This document shows positions 1 to 51,629 of a stretch of DNA of 64,000 nucleotides, piece after piece. Made by a program: the position numbers and the translations under genes. The stretch's first letter is position 1. Every line of letters begins with the position of its first letter. The stretch covers positions 20,274,707-20,338,706 of the forward strand of contig NC_086354.1 of assembly GCF_036324505.1 (NCBI RefSeq). Direction: 5' to 3'. The notes under the pieces are model-generated. The model did not search any database. It was given only the letters and a program-made list of their open reading frames with translations, and was not told the origin of the DNA. This stretch comes from Eleginops maclovinus. Its lineage: Eukaryota; Chordata; Actinopteri; Perciformes; Eleginopidae.

Positions 1-3000
1 TTTTTACAATTAATTCCTGTGTTCAAAGAATGTATTAAAAATGAGTTATGAAGGACAAACTTTTTTATTAGAGTCTACTTGAAAATACTGAATCGATGAA
101 AGCAATCAGTAAGCAAATAAACGTCTCCTGTCACCGAATAGTCTGCATTCAGACATAGTTTCAATCATTGTGTTTGTTGTTTCTCCTGCTAAAGTAAAGG
201 AATAGGACTGAGATAGAAACATGATTGATGGACAGAAAAGAAAATGTGAAAGATGGAGACGTGTTTGAATCGAGACACAGTGCAAACAACAACTGAAGTG
301 CCCCCACTGCTCCAATCAAAGACGCTTCTGTTGCCCCTCCCAGCTGCGTGTCACTCATCTAACACACACACACAAATACTGTGGGTGTGTGTGGATCCTC
401 TAATGAAGCCTCCTTTGTCCCGGTGTCACAAGGTTTAGGCCGTGCCAGTGCAGAAATGAGGCCCACCATGCTGAGCCTAAGGTTTTGAAGCTTTTAGAAG
501 TTGCAACAGCATCACCTCCCACAGATCAGCGATTCTGGCAAACACGCGCAGACACACAACTCACATGGCTTCCTTTTTGTAGTAGCTGCACTCACAGAGT
601 TGGGAGCTCTGCTCACTTAGATCCTAGATCTGCCACGGCTGTCATGTAAGGCCTGCAGACATACCATCTAATGAGAGCTGCCTTATATAGTTACCTGGAG
701 TGTTAGCTCGGTATTTACTTCTAACAACACCTCTGCCATCTGTCTGTCTCTTTCCCTTTATGTGCACATTCACTGCCGCTCACACAAATTTCAGATTTTA
801 TTTTCATGCCTGCAAGCAATCAGTCCTGTACATGTTTGTTAGAATCTTTCCGTGTGCAGCTTTTACGCCAACTATCAGGGGATATGATAAATGGTCACAT
901 TCATCAAGATGCACAAACACTCCACTCCACACTTCCTCGTACTATCTCTGTCAGCACATCAGAGCCAGTAATATAGTCATCTATCATTAAATTTTCCCCT
1001 CTTACAAATGAGGAGAGAATAGCATGCCAATTAATCTTCATCTAACACCCACGGTGCCTTGCAAACATCCCAGTATTGCTGGTGCTTTCCTCATTTTGGC
1101 ACTGGTTTCTGTGCAGCCTCGATTATCTCCAACGCTCATTCTTCAGCAGCTACGCAGGCCAGGAAAGAGAATCCAAGTACTAACAGACGCCGAAACAGGA
1201 ACAGTGATACAGTTTTAAAACATGGATTATAGTTGCTCCTAATGGTCTTCTCCTTGAGTGCACACAGTGCTGAATCAGTCTCAATATTGCCTCGGGTATA
1301 TACAGCCCCCCCTCCCCTCCTCACTCCTCCCTTTTGACAATATGAAGCTATATAGTAAAAAAACAGACACGATTGCCATTTTGTTTCCGACTCTAATTGC
1401 AGATTAAAGACAGAAAGTGAGTCCGGCAGATGAAAATGTCACTACTTTGTCACTTTGCCTTCTGAAGAACGGATCCACTATTAGCCTCACGTCGCGGCCT
1501 TCAGAGCAAATGACTGTTTGAAGGCAGCGGGGGCCTGTTGCCATATGGCACCAGACAGCGACGAAATTGAATAAACAGAGGAGATTTGCGAAAACAAAGC
1601 AGCAGGAGTGCATCATTAGATCGCAGTTGTCCGTGAGAGAGACTGCTATTCAAATAGGCAGAGGGGTCACACAGCGAGTAACAAAGTGCGGGGATCAGTG
1701 TGAGGGCTGCCATAGTTAATTCTCACTCCGCTCACTCCCCTCCAGCTACAGAGCAGTCATCAGATACCGCTATAGCTTACAGTGTTCCCGCTCAAGCTGT
1801 TTGCCATTTTTCTGATGTCTCTGGAAATGCACTCTAGCAGGGTTAACTCCTCAGAGTGATAATGAGAAGCATTGTTTATCATCATGGGGATTTCTTATTA
1901 TGCAAGTGGTGATTTCTGGAAGGTTAAAGGTCGGCTTCAGAACGGCGCCCCTTCAGGAATTCAGTCTTAGTGCAGATCAGGGTCAGAGGTTGAGAAACTT
2001 GTTTAGACTCAAAAATCCAACTTATAAATATTTGAGGATTCTTATTTTGGAGCATAATTATTCAATGTATGTATGAGTAGTTTTTATAGTTCACCTTTTA
2101 TTATTTTATGTAAATAGATGGTAATTATTATAACTAGAATCAGAATGATCTTTTTAGTCATACTGTCTTGTGGTGTAGTTTCTATTAAATCGAATTATTA
2201 GAAGCAGTAAAGAATTAATATCATGGTCATGTATTGTATTTACTGTTGAGTAGAAGAAGTCAAATGTGTCGCAGAACGCAAAGAAATCAAATGTTTTACT
2301 AACATCTAAACAAAAAGGCATAATAATGTATGTAAATATTTAATGTATTCCATGTACCACTGTTTAAGGGACAACTTACTGAGTTAGTAAAGTTATTATG
2401 TACATTTATTCCACTCCCTGTTTGTATCAGTAGGAATAGATATAACATTAGATAGTAGAAAACTTATGAGAGAAATCATACATAATAAATATCCTGTGTA
2501 CATGTTTTAATTCAAAGTGCATCATACTCTTCTTCGTATCCGTCTAATATCTCTATGAAGGCAGCCCCAGGGCCTGGGGCCACAACAACACAGGCTCATG
2601 GCCCTTGCATGTGTGTTTTGACCAGGGACAAACGGCAAGCGCTGGTCACAAGACCTCAAAGTCTTGCTGGTGTACAAAGGGGTAAATAGTTCATGAATGA
2701 AGGCCTGAGAATGGACAGCTTTATCGGGGAAAGGTCAAAATCTTGTCTGATCCAGTTATTCACAGTCAGGAAAGTGAAGCCAGGACAGGTGAGAGGTGAG
2801 CTCGGCATCTGCTTTTAAACTCCAAGATTCCGTCTGCAGTACGTTTACGCTTAGAGTACACGTGGATCTGTGCTTCGCTGCGCATTCACTCCCTACACGA
2901 TGCTTTAATGGTGTTTGATCGGGAGCAGATTGCTTGTAGGCTCCAGCACATCAACTCAAAGTAGGTCAATAAAAGCAGGTTGACTGTTTCAGTTCACCCT

Positions 3001-3278
3001 CCACACAGCCTGTATTCTCCCGCCCCTTTAATCCTATAGCTAATTTTAAATCATCAGGGCCCCTGATGTATTTGGGTTAGGGTGTCACACCTTTCCACAC
3101 TTTCAAGGATTTATGTTGCACTGCTTGAAAAAGCCTTATAATAAAACCTAATGTGACCCAGGAAACATTAGCCATCTCATTACATCTATGAGTCATCACC
3201 TCCTGCCTCATATCAGATCAATTCAGGAGCAGTCGTTGTTGCTTTGGTCTGATTGATGTTTTTTTATTTCTTCTAAAG
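1..3278 (+). other. ptprm: 3' end of the intron upstream of the first juxtamembrane exon
   Basis: No exon can be supported here. The stretch runs to the acceptor TTCTAAAG at 3271-3278. It holds a short CA run near 363-375 and a perfect GC-rich palindrome at 2564-2580. The part around 1350-1750 has the mixed, non-repetitive composition often seen in conserved non-coding DNA, but conservation cannot be judged here. The membrane-helix exon should precede position 1. Confidence 0.7.
2564..2580. repeat. Perfect 17-nt palindrome, AP-2-like
   Basis: GCCCCAGG-G-CCTGGGGC is a perfect inverted repeat around one central G. It contains GCC-N4-GGC and GCC-N3-GGC, forms that AP-2 family factors can bind. 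Function is inferred from the motif only. Confidence 0.35.
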
Positions 3279-41484
<38,206 letters not shown>

Positions 41485-41544
41485 CTCAGAGCTCCTGCAC
41501 CCACCTACCAGAGACTTTAAAATTGGGACATTACAGCAGACTGC

Positions 41545-41708
<164 letters not shown>

Positions 41709-42033
41709 GCTAAACGGACAGGAGCGAGGTACACACACATCCATACATGCAGCTCCTTTGACCAGCTCCCCCTTTTCCCTCTCCGTCAGTGTAGATGGGG
41801 AAGGTAACAGAGTTGTACAGTGTTAAAAATCGCAGCCTGCTTCTGTCAGTATCGGCTGAGGAAGCCAGCAGGAGCACAATGAGGTATTTTTTTTCTTCTC
41901 CTCTGCAGTGAGCCGCCTCTCTCTGGATCCTTCTTCCTCTCTGCATCTCTCTCAGCCGCCTGTAGTCCCGTGGTTGTTGCCTTGATCCTCATTGGACGAT
42001 AAGCGTTAAATACTCTGTGGAATGCGAAACACT

Positions 42034-42041
42034 GTACATAA
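42034..42041 (+). promoter_or_regulatory. ptprm: Pumilio element TGTACATA in 3' UTR
   Basis: It fits the UGUANAUA consensus of PUF proteins, which usually reduce mRNA stability or translation. Binding is inferred. Confidence 0.5.
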
Positions 42042-42273
42042 TGTTAATGTGTTGATTTTATTCTCTGATCCTTTTTTGTTTTGTTATTTTTTGAAGTCAT
42101 TTAAAGCAGGAGCTCAAAGCCTAAATGTTACTAAATGTCCTGTAAATCGATGATTATTGCTTCATACTGTGTGTTGGGGGACAGCTGGCTCAGTCTACAT
42201 CTGCTTACCTTATTTCCTGTACAGGGATCCAAAGCTTTATTTGCACTCCCATTTGAATTCTCGTTGTGCATAT

Positions 42274-42300
42274 TGTACATATTTCTGTAGATTATTTATT
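42274..42300 (+). promoter_or_regulatory. ptprm: Pumilio element and AU-rich nonamer in 3' UTR
   Basis: TGTACATA lies at 42274-42281 and TTATTTATT at 42292-42300, ten nucleotides apart. The first fits the PUF consensus, the second the class of AU-rich decay elements. Joint action is inferred. Confidence 0.5.
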
Positions 42301-42500
42301 CACAGTATGTACTTTTTTTGTGACTCGCAGTAAGTGACAATCATATGTTCTATAGGTTTGGGTTATTGACTGTAACGTGTGCTCTCTTTTTTTTTGTTTT
42401 TTTTTGGTCATCTTGTGTGACAGAACAATTCCATTGTAAAGAAAAAAGATATTATATAAATGTATCTACAATATAAACATTGGATTATGTGTTTCTTCCT

Positions 42501-44481
42501 CTTGTCTGAGTGAAGTTGGAATAGATCACATTAGGGCGACATCTGTTGGCGGGATGAGGAATAACATCAGCTCCATGTTTATACTTTTTACTCTCCTACA
42601 CTTTTTGCAATTGGATATAGTTGTTTTGAAGTATATTTGTTTATTTAATGTAAATTCTAAGTTCTCACAGACTGAACAGATACAACATGGACACTGATTG
42701 GACAGCAACGCCACTTCAGACAGGTAAAATATCTCACGGGATTTAAAAAGGTGTATGGTTTGTGATCATGTTGAAGCTTTAGGGACAAAATATACCTTTT
42801 TGTATTTCCATTCATAAAGAAAAACACACAATTATTTCACTTGTTTCTGTAATTTACATAAATACAAAAATATGACAAATTGTATTTAGAATCTGAAAAT
42901 ATAAACTATGAATCTAATAAAAGTCATATTTGAGATCCTTAAAGCTACAGGTAGGGGTCCAGTTGACAGTTGCACTAGAACCTACAGTATGTTTTATCTG
43001 TGCATGAATTGTGTCAAATTAACTTTCCTGTTTCCTGTTTTCAAAGCAATATCAACCTGCTGATATAGTATATAGGGTTGTATTGCATCCAAAGTGGCTT
43101 TCTGTATATGTTTTAATCAGATCCACAAGCATAACCTTGAACAAACTATATTGATATTCCTGCAAACTACAAAAACAGGTTTCATGTGTTCAGTGTGTAG
43201 TGACATTGAGAAGTTGGAACTGAAAACAAAACATGCAATATTTCCTTATTATTCATTTTAAATATGTGCAAAACCAACCTGGTTGACACTTGAGCTTTTA
43301 TTCTTCATCCTGAGGATCGGCTGGAGCACGTTTACAGAGTTGGAACAAAGACCTGCCTCTAAAAAGCCGTCAAGGAGGTGCAGCAGAAAAACTTAAATCA
43401 TACAGATGATGATTTGGTAAATTGGCTTTGTTTGTATGGAAACAAAGTGGGCACTGTTTGGTTAAAGTGGATTCAATTATTGATCTTGATTGAATTGGTA
43501 ATTAAAATGTCAGTTACCCATTGTAGTGTAATGGAAATGTGGGCATTCAGTGATCCATTGTACGTACCAAATGTATTGGTGTGCTTTTTAAATACACCCT
43601 TCTTCTGTCAATGAAATGTTTAAATGATATTGTAATAGTTTAGGTCTCAGGAAAATCATTTTCTGTAAAAAGTGGTTAAGCATATCCATTTTTTATATAC
43701 CGATTGTAAGAACAGTAGATAAAACTCACAAAGTAATACATTTTCCATTAGATATGAGTACCTGTCAAATCTCACGTTAAAGCTGTTTGACGGATCTTTG
43801 CCTTCTGATTGATTTGGGTGTGTCTCCCCCTGGTGGTGTCCATTTCCTTTTCCTGTCCCTTCATCCTTATCCTAGGACAACTTATGTTCTTCCATATGCA
43901 GAAGGGAAGGACTCATTGTGAATCACCAAGTGTAACATTACTCATAAGTGCTACATGTGACGAACTGTTATGTGATGCTACTGTTAACAGGATTAACGTC
44001 TTTTACATCTCAGTGAGGCGCATGTAATATTTAGTCAAACATTTTTAGCAGATGTATGGAAGTCTAAGATCAAAACAAAACCTAAACATTATTTGGGAAT
44101 GTATAGAGATATAATAAATAAAATCGATCTTAAAATTGCAACTGTTTTTGCAATGAGTCAGCAAATTAGCTCTCTCTTTTGTTTACACTAACCAATCAAC
44201 CCAGGTCATTTGAAATGCTCATGCAAAGGAAATGAATGCACGGCACTAAAGTGAATCTAATAGTAGATTTTTGAATTATTTTTCAAATGTATCGGTCAGT
44301 CATCAGGCCGTTCTTCTCAAGCAGTCTGTGGGTTCAATTCTGGTTGCTTTAGGGAACATGAGTGGTTGTAATGAGGAAAGAGTACACTATCACTAGCAGT
44401 TTGCCTATCAAACAAAAAAAGAAAGTCTGTCCCTTACATACCTGTGGGCTGATGGCCAACTTCCGTTCTTCTGTTGTAGCT
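42501..44481. other. Region downstream of ptprm, no gene seen
   Basis: AT-rich sequence with only short open frames and no splice-framed coding homology. It may include an extended 3' UTR to about 42940. Confidence 0.6.
42916..42921 (+). terminator. ptprm: Candidate polyadenylation signal AATAAA
   Basis: A canonical hexamer about 1.4 kb after the stop codon. Weaker ATATAAA variants lie about 440 nt earlier, so either could set the end of the transcript. Confidence 0.4.
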
Positions 44482-44560
44482 GTTAAAGGAATACTTCACC
44501 CACAAAATGATCATTTGTGTATTAATAGTTCACCCTAAGTTGCCTGAATTTGAGTAAAAA
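44482..44560 (+). repeat. Fragment of a common teleost repeat
   Basis: GTTAAAGGAATACTTCACCC, AAAATGATCATTTGT and AGTTCACCC match the opening of a repeat frequent in fish genomes, as I recall it. The similarity fades after about 44560, though the element may extend further. Confidence 0.55.
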
Positions 44561-45929
44561 CGAAATAAAAAGTGATAAATTGAGGCTGCCAAAACATCTG
44601 TTTAGAAACTTTCACACAACCTATGCAATATAATCTGAGACTATTTTATCCAGACGTTGGCTCACTGTTTTGCTTAAATCTTTCTACTTTAAACACCTTT
44701 AGGTTAATAGTGTCAAGATTGCAGAGGCACACTCTTCACCTGTACGAGTTTTCTCCAAGAATTCAAGATAACCATCATATTGAGGCTACTGTATTCCTTT
44801 TATCAATACATTTCTAGTAGGGTTTATAAATCTGGAGGAGCATGCATAAATTCCAAAGAGTATTGCAGTGCGATCTAATTTGATTGTGCTTTGAAACACT
44901 GTAAAGAAAGACAGTTGCATACTTGAAGCTTTTGACCACAAGAGGTCAGTGTGAAAAAGCTTTTCTGTTGGTATTACACTGAGAAATAATGAAATAAAGG
45001 TGTTTTAATTGAACATATATTATGCATGCACTGTGCATCTTTTTTGCAATTCTACAGTTAATAGTCCCAGATACAAACCCTCGGACTCCCCACGGCAACT
45101 TATTAACAACTCTCCATGTGCACAATTTCCATCTTTGCCTGCTTTCTATATTAAAACATCCAGATCAGACTGAGCTGTCGGCATTCTTATTCCTTAAAAA
45201 AGGTCATTTTTGGCTTATGTTGCCTCTCATTGCATGGGTTATTCTCACAGGCTGCAGCGCCTTGAAGAATCTCTCTTGGACAGAAGGAAGGAATCTCTGG
45301 CACATCTTCATGGAAGCAGAGGCCTCAACTTTTCCCTTTACACAGTGTTCCAGTTGGTCAGAACTGCAGGCGCTGTGGCACCAGGGATGGTTTCATATTT
45401 CATTGCAGGACTAAATTATTTCTCTCTTCACACAAGGGAACAGGGGGAGTGGAGGAGTTGGAGTGAGGGAGATGGAGGAGCTGCTCTGCTGCTGCTGAGG
45501 CCTGATGTTGAGCTGCTGGGTGAGTCAACTCCAGATGTTCCCTGAGACGAAGTCCAGAAGCACAGGGGCAACATCTGGACTCACAAACACACACTTGCCG
45601 AGCTGCAGAGCAATGTGTGCCTGATTCAACCCTTTACTAAGATTTGTCCCACTTGTGTCCAAAACATAATAATCGAAAACCAAGAAAATGCATTAGTTTA
45701 TTTCTGAGTCCTCCTGTTATTCAGCTGGGCTTAAGACATAAACATAGATAATGTAAATGTGTTTTCCTAATGATGTTTAAAAAACCATGTAAATAAATGA
45801 TTTGCTGAATGCATGGATGGTTTACTGAACAGGCCTACCGAGTACAGGGCCGGGGGAACCTGGTTGGCATATTTTGTTCAATGTGATGTAGCATTTAGTA
45901 TAATATCTGTGCAGAGCAGCATCGGCAAA
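44561..45929. other. Intergenic stretch with overlapping open frames, no gene supported
   Basis: Open frames of 130 and 111 codons overlap at 45022-45545. Neither shows a domain that I recognise, and they share sequence in two frames, which is typical of chance. An AATAAA lies at 44993-44998. Confidence 0.55.
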
Positions 45930-46230
45930 AACGCATGAATGTTGAAAAGAGACTCCAAACAAAGGCAAAACGATGCAAAACATCCACAAAGAAACAAAAA
46001 ATGGCCAAATAGAAATACAAAACAATCTGAAAAAGATTCATGACTACAAAATAATGAAAACTGCTACACATAAAAATGCAAGGAGAAAAAACATCCTCAA
46101 GATGCAAACCAATATCAACCGCAAGAAGATACCAAAAGAAAAAAAGTGATTCAAGATGTTGAAACACTCAAAACAATCTCCCAACCAAGGAAAAAGATCA
46201 TGAGAGAATCTGATACTGTGATGTCTCAAA
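45930..46230. repeat. Degenerate A-rich minisatellite
   Basis: A-rich words such as CAAAACGATGCAAAACATCC, CACAAAGAAACAAAAAATGGCC and GAAATACAAAACAATC recur with a spacing near 10-12 nt. It resembles a degraded fish minisatellite of the form CAAAACNACCACAAAG. The long minus-strand open frames here result from the lack of stops in T-rich antisense. Confidence 0.6.
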
Positions 46231-46490
46231 ACAACCCTGAAGACACCTCAATTAAAAAAAAACTAAACCTATTCATATAGCTTTATTCCTTAACCTCAAC
46301 TGTGATTTGAGAGTGTGTGAGTTCGTTTATTTTGTAAGAATCAAGTTTCACATTTTCCAAAATGGTAGGTATCACATTGGGGCATGGATTTTTTATGAGA
46401 TGCAACTGAGCAGAGCAAGGTTACAGCTGCAGCTGCATCAATTCTGCTTCTGTAGCACACCATGTCCAGGAGATGGCAGTGCCGAGCAGC

Positions 46491-46491
<1 letters not shown>

Positions 46492-46533
<42 letters not shown>
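46492..46533 (+). repeat. (AC)21 microsatellite
   Basis: Forty-two bases of uninterrupted AC. Confidence 0.95.
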
Positions 46534-46535
<2 letters not shown>

Positions 46536-48122
46536 TCAGCTAAAGGCAACAGCAGCTAGTAGAGAACACTCTTCACTCTGTTATATATTCCCAATTTGTC
46601 CTAAATCTCCACTGGCATGCTCATACTCAACTGAAGTAATTAACATGTTATTCCCCAAAGATAATGACTGATTAAACCGGCAAAGAAATGAGAGTTCAGA
46701 GATGAGTTAAATGGCCTGATAATGAAGGTGATGAGGATAAAAGCAGATATTTCATACAGTTAAGGACTGTTTTCTAATGCCAATAATAACACACTTCTAA
46801 ATATCACATAGGTTTATGTTAGCATTTTTATTTTCTCTATCTTGAATATGCATGTTTAATTGATGAGCATTATATTTTCTCACTCTGTCTCCTCTGTGCT
46901 GATGTAACAATGCAATGAAATAACCGATGAATTATTAATGACTCCGCAATTGCTGATGAAACATTAAGCGGTGCACTTTCTCATAATTAAGATGCTCGCT
47001 GAAATTGCAGCCTCCTCTAAAACTACCCTCCGGCACTCTCACATACATCACTGCGGATTCTCACGTGTGCACATATGCAACACAAGACAACAGCGGATCC
47101 ACACACAGGTCAAAGGGTAGCCGGAGCAACTGGAGCACAACAGCCTGTGTCCATCTCCAGGGACCAGATTATCTTTTTTCCCTCTGTCTCTGTGTTTCTC
47201 TCTGCCTGCCTTCCTCCATTTACCAACCCTCACTCCCAGAAACAACTGAACAGAATGAACTGCGAGTCTGTGACAGCAGAAGTAGACATCTTGTTCACTT
47301 GCCCTCATGAGGCTTTTCATTTAGCTTATTTTAATAAACAACAGAGGTGGGCTTCATGTGACTAGATTCATTGTAAACGATCCATCCAAATATCTCTAGT
47401 TTTGAGAGGGATTTTAGATCGTCTTTACTTCTAATCACTCTTGTATGCTAGTTTTTTCTCCTGGAAAATGATGCAGCACATGTTCTGAGCTGACTTCTGA
47501 AAAAATCCAGCGTATTTGCTTTCAATTTCGGCCTTGCCATCGAGCGCTTGCCAAGGCGAAGCGAGCGATCAATCAATGGTCCAGCTCAACATACAAAAAG
47601 CGCCCCTGTCGAGTCCTCACATCTGAAGCAAATCCATATCTCATATCTCCTCCATTTTCATGCAGATGGAGGGCAGAAGAGAGAGTAAGATGTCGGTGCT
47701 CTCCTGACATTGTTCCCCCTGACAGTTTGATGTGATTGCATTGTCACAGTTTGCTGGCGCTGTAGTATGCTCTGGGTTAGAGGCTGCATGAGAAACAGCG
47801 TTCCCGGCTACAGCTGTGGCATGCATATTTTAGTACTTTAAGACTACATATTTTAGAAGTGTAAGCTTAGTGTCAACCCACAAGTGGATAGCCTAGTTTG
47901 GTGTATGACTGGCCTTTTTAATCACTCTTCCCCTGGGTTTTTTAGTACTTCCATCGAGCAAAAACATGTATGCACGCTGACACACATGTGCATAAACGCT
48001 GGTGTCGGAATACCAATCCCCATCATGTCAAAGACCCTCAGGATGCAAGACAATATTGGGAATCTGTCCGAAGGTCAAGTCGTCATCAAAGTCAATCTAA
48101 TTTCTGACGACTCGGCCCCCAT
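46534..48122. other. Intergenic stretch, possibly regulatory
   Basis: Non-repetitive sequence with TAATTA, ATTAATG and GATGAATTATTAATG-type words around 46850-47000. No gene is supported. Confidence 0.5.
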
Positions 48123-48283
48123 GTTGCCGTGGCAGCCAACAGCCCCTCTCTGCATATGATCAGTCTGTTGCCATAGCAGCCCCGTGGAGCTTTCCTGCCA
48201 CTCAGTCTAGAAGAGAAGACGAGTGAACCGGCGGTGCCCCCATCCGGAGAGGCCTGCATGTCTTCATCTGTTGCCATGGCACC
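48123..48283. promoter_or_regulatory. Cluster of three RFX (X-box)-like motifs
   Basis: GTTGCCGTGGCAGC (48123-48136), GTTGCCATAGCAGC (48167-48180) and GTTGCCATGGCACC (48270-48283) resemble the imperfect palindrome GTTGCCATGGCAAC bound by RFX factors. Three within 161 bp is unlikely by chance. No transcript can be assigned to them. Confidence 0.45.
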
Positions 48284-51200
48284 GTAATAGCGTTCTGGAT
48301 GGATTTGGCATGGCAGGGAGTCAGTCCCTTTATCTTCCAACGCATTATATTGAGCTGAGCTCGCCTGTGTTTAGCCACTCGCAACATGGTGAGCAGACAA
48401 AAGGAGCAGAAGGGGGAGAAGGTGGATGTCAGGATGGTGTATCTATATCGAGATCTGGAGCAGCGGTGCTGGGCTTAGATGTGCGGCGTGCTCATCAGGT
48501 GCTAATTAAGTGCTACATAGAGATGGTGTACGTTGGGAAGACATGGCTGACAAGCTAACCTGAGGTGGACTCTGCAGCTGACTCACTTTGTGTTAGGATC
48601 AGTGGTTGTGTGCAGTCGTACAGTGCGTATCCAGTGATGATTCGTGAAAGCAACAAGGAAATCGGACAGCAAGGCAAGCTCCACTTTAAAATGAAGTGGA
48701 CAGTTTAAAAAGAAAACATGTTTGAAGAGCCAGTACCACCACGAACTGCTGTGGAATGTTAATGCATGTCTGTAATATATCTCAGAGATCTATTCCTCAA
48801 AACTTAAACTACTCGTATAGCTACCACCTGTATAGCTTTGATCATTTTGCAAATTTGGGTAACCACCCATAGGGTGAAAATAAAATGAAACATGAGTCAC
48901 TGCGTGAAAAAATATTCTATTATCCCTACAGCTTGAAGTTGAAAAAATAAAAACTTCACAGCTAAATGTTCAAGGTATATTACATAACACTCTCTTACAT
49001 GTTAACCTTGTACCACTATGTGGCCGATCAAAATGCAAGCTGAAGAAAGGCTGTTCACTGCCGGTGCTTCACCTGCTGGGCTTTGCTTGTAGTGAGAGGA
49101 TGGGAGTGCTGGGACTACATCCCCCTGACATGTGGTAACCTCACTGTGAGCACACAGGGTGCATGGTGAATCATGTTTGTCAGATCTGCTGCTTGCCTGC
49201 TCAGACGTGGAAGGAAATACATTTAGATGTATATCTAACAACATGGGAGCGTCATCTTTGTAATTTAAAAGGAAGTCTTTGTTGGTTAGTTCCTTCCTAC
49301 TAGTCGTCCAATGGGAATGAGTTGTTAGAGGTCTGGTAAAAGCAACAATGGACCTCATCCTGTGATTTGACACTGGAGTGTGTGGAGGTCTGATGGCATG
49401 ATCCCTCTGTGTTAAAGCTCCTCTCTCTGGGTCTTATTAGAAGGATATGACCAAAAAGCATCCAGGCATTTTTTCTAATTGTGTCAGAAGGTTAAGAAGT
49501 TGGGAAATTCTTTAAAAAATGTTTTGCTAGAATTTAGGCGAACGTGCCCTCTACAGACATGATAAATGTCCTTCTATTTTAAAAGTTCGACCCAACTTTT
49601 CAATTGTTCCTCCAAATGCTTTGCAAAATGTATCTAAATATCCAGAAAATATGCTCAAGAAAATGCAAATGAATGTTTGTTCTGATCAGCAAACATTAGG
49701 AGTATGTGATACGCAGCTGCTTCAATGAACCTTTGCAGAGGAATGTTGTAATTTGAGGGAGATGATACTCTCCTTGTGCTCCAAACAGATCTAATATTTT
49801 CCTCTGCCATTATTTATTTCTCTCTTCAGTGGAGCTTCAGTGACGAATGCACCACATGCTTCACACGCATCATCATTTATTAATGAGTTATAAGTCTCTT
49901 TCCATGTTGCGTTCTGATCTCATTAATACATTCACCCCAGCCGAGTGTTAAAGTTTTTTGATGATATAATTTTGCTTTGGCTTCTTTTCTAATTTAAGTT
50001 TCCAGATAAGGACATTACAACCACACTCTTGGACATTTAAAGCAAAACCTCAGCATCTAACAGGCCCTTAAGAGAGGGAAATGGCGTGCGATTAGATCCT
50101 TCTTTCAGCCTACACATCTTCAGACCCCTGGAGTAATTATTTTCATAGTGGATAAAGCTGCTCTACACTCTCCCTGCCCTCCATCTGATCTCCATCCTCT
50201 CCCACTCCCGTCCATCACTAGGACCTGCAGGGCTCAGCGCACATCCAACTATCGAACGTATGTGTCAGCCATCTCTTTTTATCATGTCAGGCTGCAGGGA
50301 GGTCCTCGGACATGCTGCCTTGAAGCATGTCTTTCCAGAAGTAAGAAGACAACATCTGGTATTACCATCGCCGGCCCCTCAGTGGGATTTGCCCTCAGGA
50401 ACTTCTTCTATGAGGAGCTGTTCAGACAAATCCATCACTGATGGACAAACTGCAGCAGAGGAACGGATCTCCTTCAGCTAAAGACAAGTAATGAAGGCAG
50501 CACTGAAAAAGGAGTAGGAACATTTGAATCATTGCAATTCGAGACACACGATTCAGCCAGGGTCAGATTTTACTATTAACTGTTTGAACTGATTGATATA
50601 TCCAACCTTTAAGGAGCTGCTGGTGGCTGTAATATAATGATGCTCACAGGCTTTTTGAGAAATCACACAGCAGGTCCCTCTGTAACAACGATGCATCATT
50701 TAAATGTGAAGAGCACTTAGTTGTTGACTGAGTGAGCGCCCTCATTAAAGGACCCAAAAACAGGACAGTCACTTAATTTCACCGACAGCCTCCTTCAATG
50801 AACCATCGCTGAGATTATTTGTAGAAGGGAATGTCGCTGCATATATTTGCTCCAGAGAACTCTGCAGGATGTGAATGATGCCATTGAGTGGGGATGAACA
50901 AAGCTGTTTGTGAAATATTTCAGTCACCATGCTTTAAACAGTTCAAGCTGTTTTAATATACTCTGTAAGAGAAATGTCCTGTGATCTTCAGTGTGATCGT
51001 GACAATGCTGCAGGAACAATGATATTCCAGGGAGAGGCTCAAACCCATTTTAAGGTTTAAAGGTTCCAAAAACTGCAAAAACTAAAGGATAAAGATGTCT
51101 CATCAGAAGGTTAGGATACGATACACAACAGAAACATTGACAACGTATATATAAAACACTGTTGAACAGGATATTCTCTATTTACCAAACTCATCAACAA

Positions 51201-51596
51201 GTAAGTGTTTTTCTGTAAAAGCGTACATGTTTTAGACTCTTTAAATCTGCAATAACAATCAATTGACATATCACCCCCTCAACTTTTAACGAACAGTTAT
51301 TTACTCATCCTGCAATTGGAGAGCAACATTAGCGTTAGCTGACAGTTGTGTTCCGGTCTACCTGCTGCGTGTTAATGCTAAGTTGACTCTCTTGTAACTG
51401 CTCATGTCTCCTGAGGGAAATATCAGGCTCTTTATCCATTTAATGGTCCACTATGTTCACCAGCTCTCTTACTTTGTCTGTCTTTCATTTGGTGTAAAGC
51501 AAGTAGGATGTTTTTAGGGCGTTTTTTAAGGAAAAGCTGACGTCAACAGAGCCATGCTGTAGTGAGAGTGAACCACAACTGCAAAAGTTGCAGGCT
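48284..51596. other. Intergenic stretch, no gene seen
   Basis: Several open frames of 97-123 codons occur on both strands, none with recognisable domains or splice context. I see no repeat that I can name. Confidence 0.55.
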
Positions 51597-51629
51597 AAAA
51601 ATCTACGGACTTCTAGTCCATAGATTTTT
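51597..51629. repeat. Short hairpin-forming inverted repeat
   Basis: Arms AAAAATCTACGGACT and AGTCCATAGATTTTT are complementary over 15 bp with one mismatch, around a 3-nt loop TCT. A smaller hairpin, CTGCAA-AAG-TTGCAG, lies just upstream. It may be part of an unrecognised transposon. Confidence 0.6.

Noticed and set aside
45022..45545. Overlapping 130- and 111-codon open frames downstream of ptprm
   Set aside because: Two frames overlap on the same DNA, with no domain, no homology that I recognise and no supported splicing.
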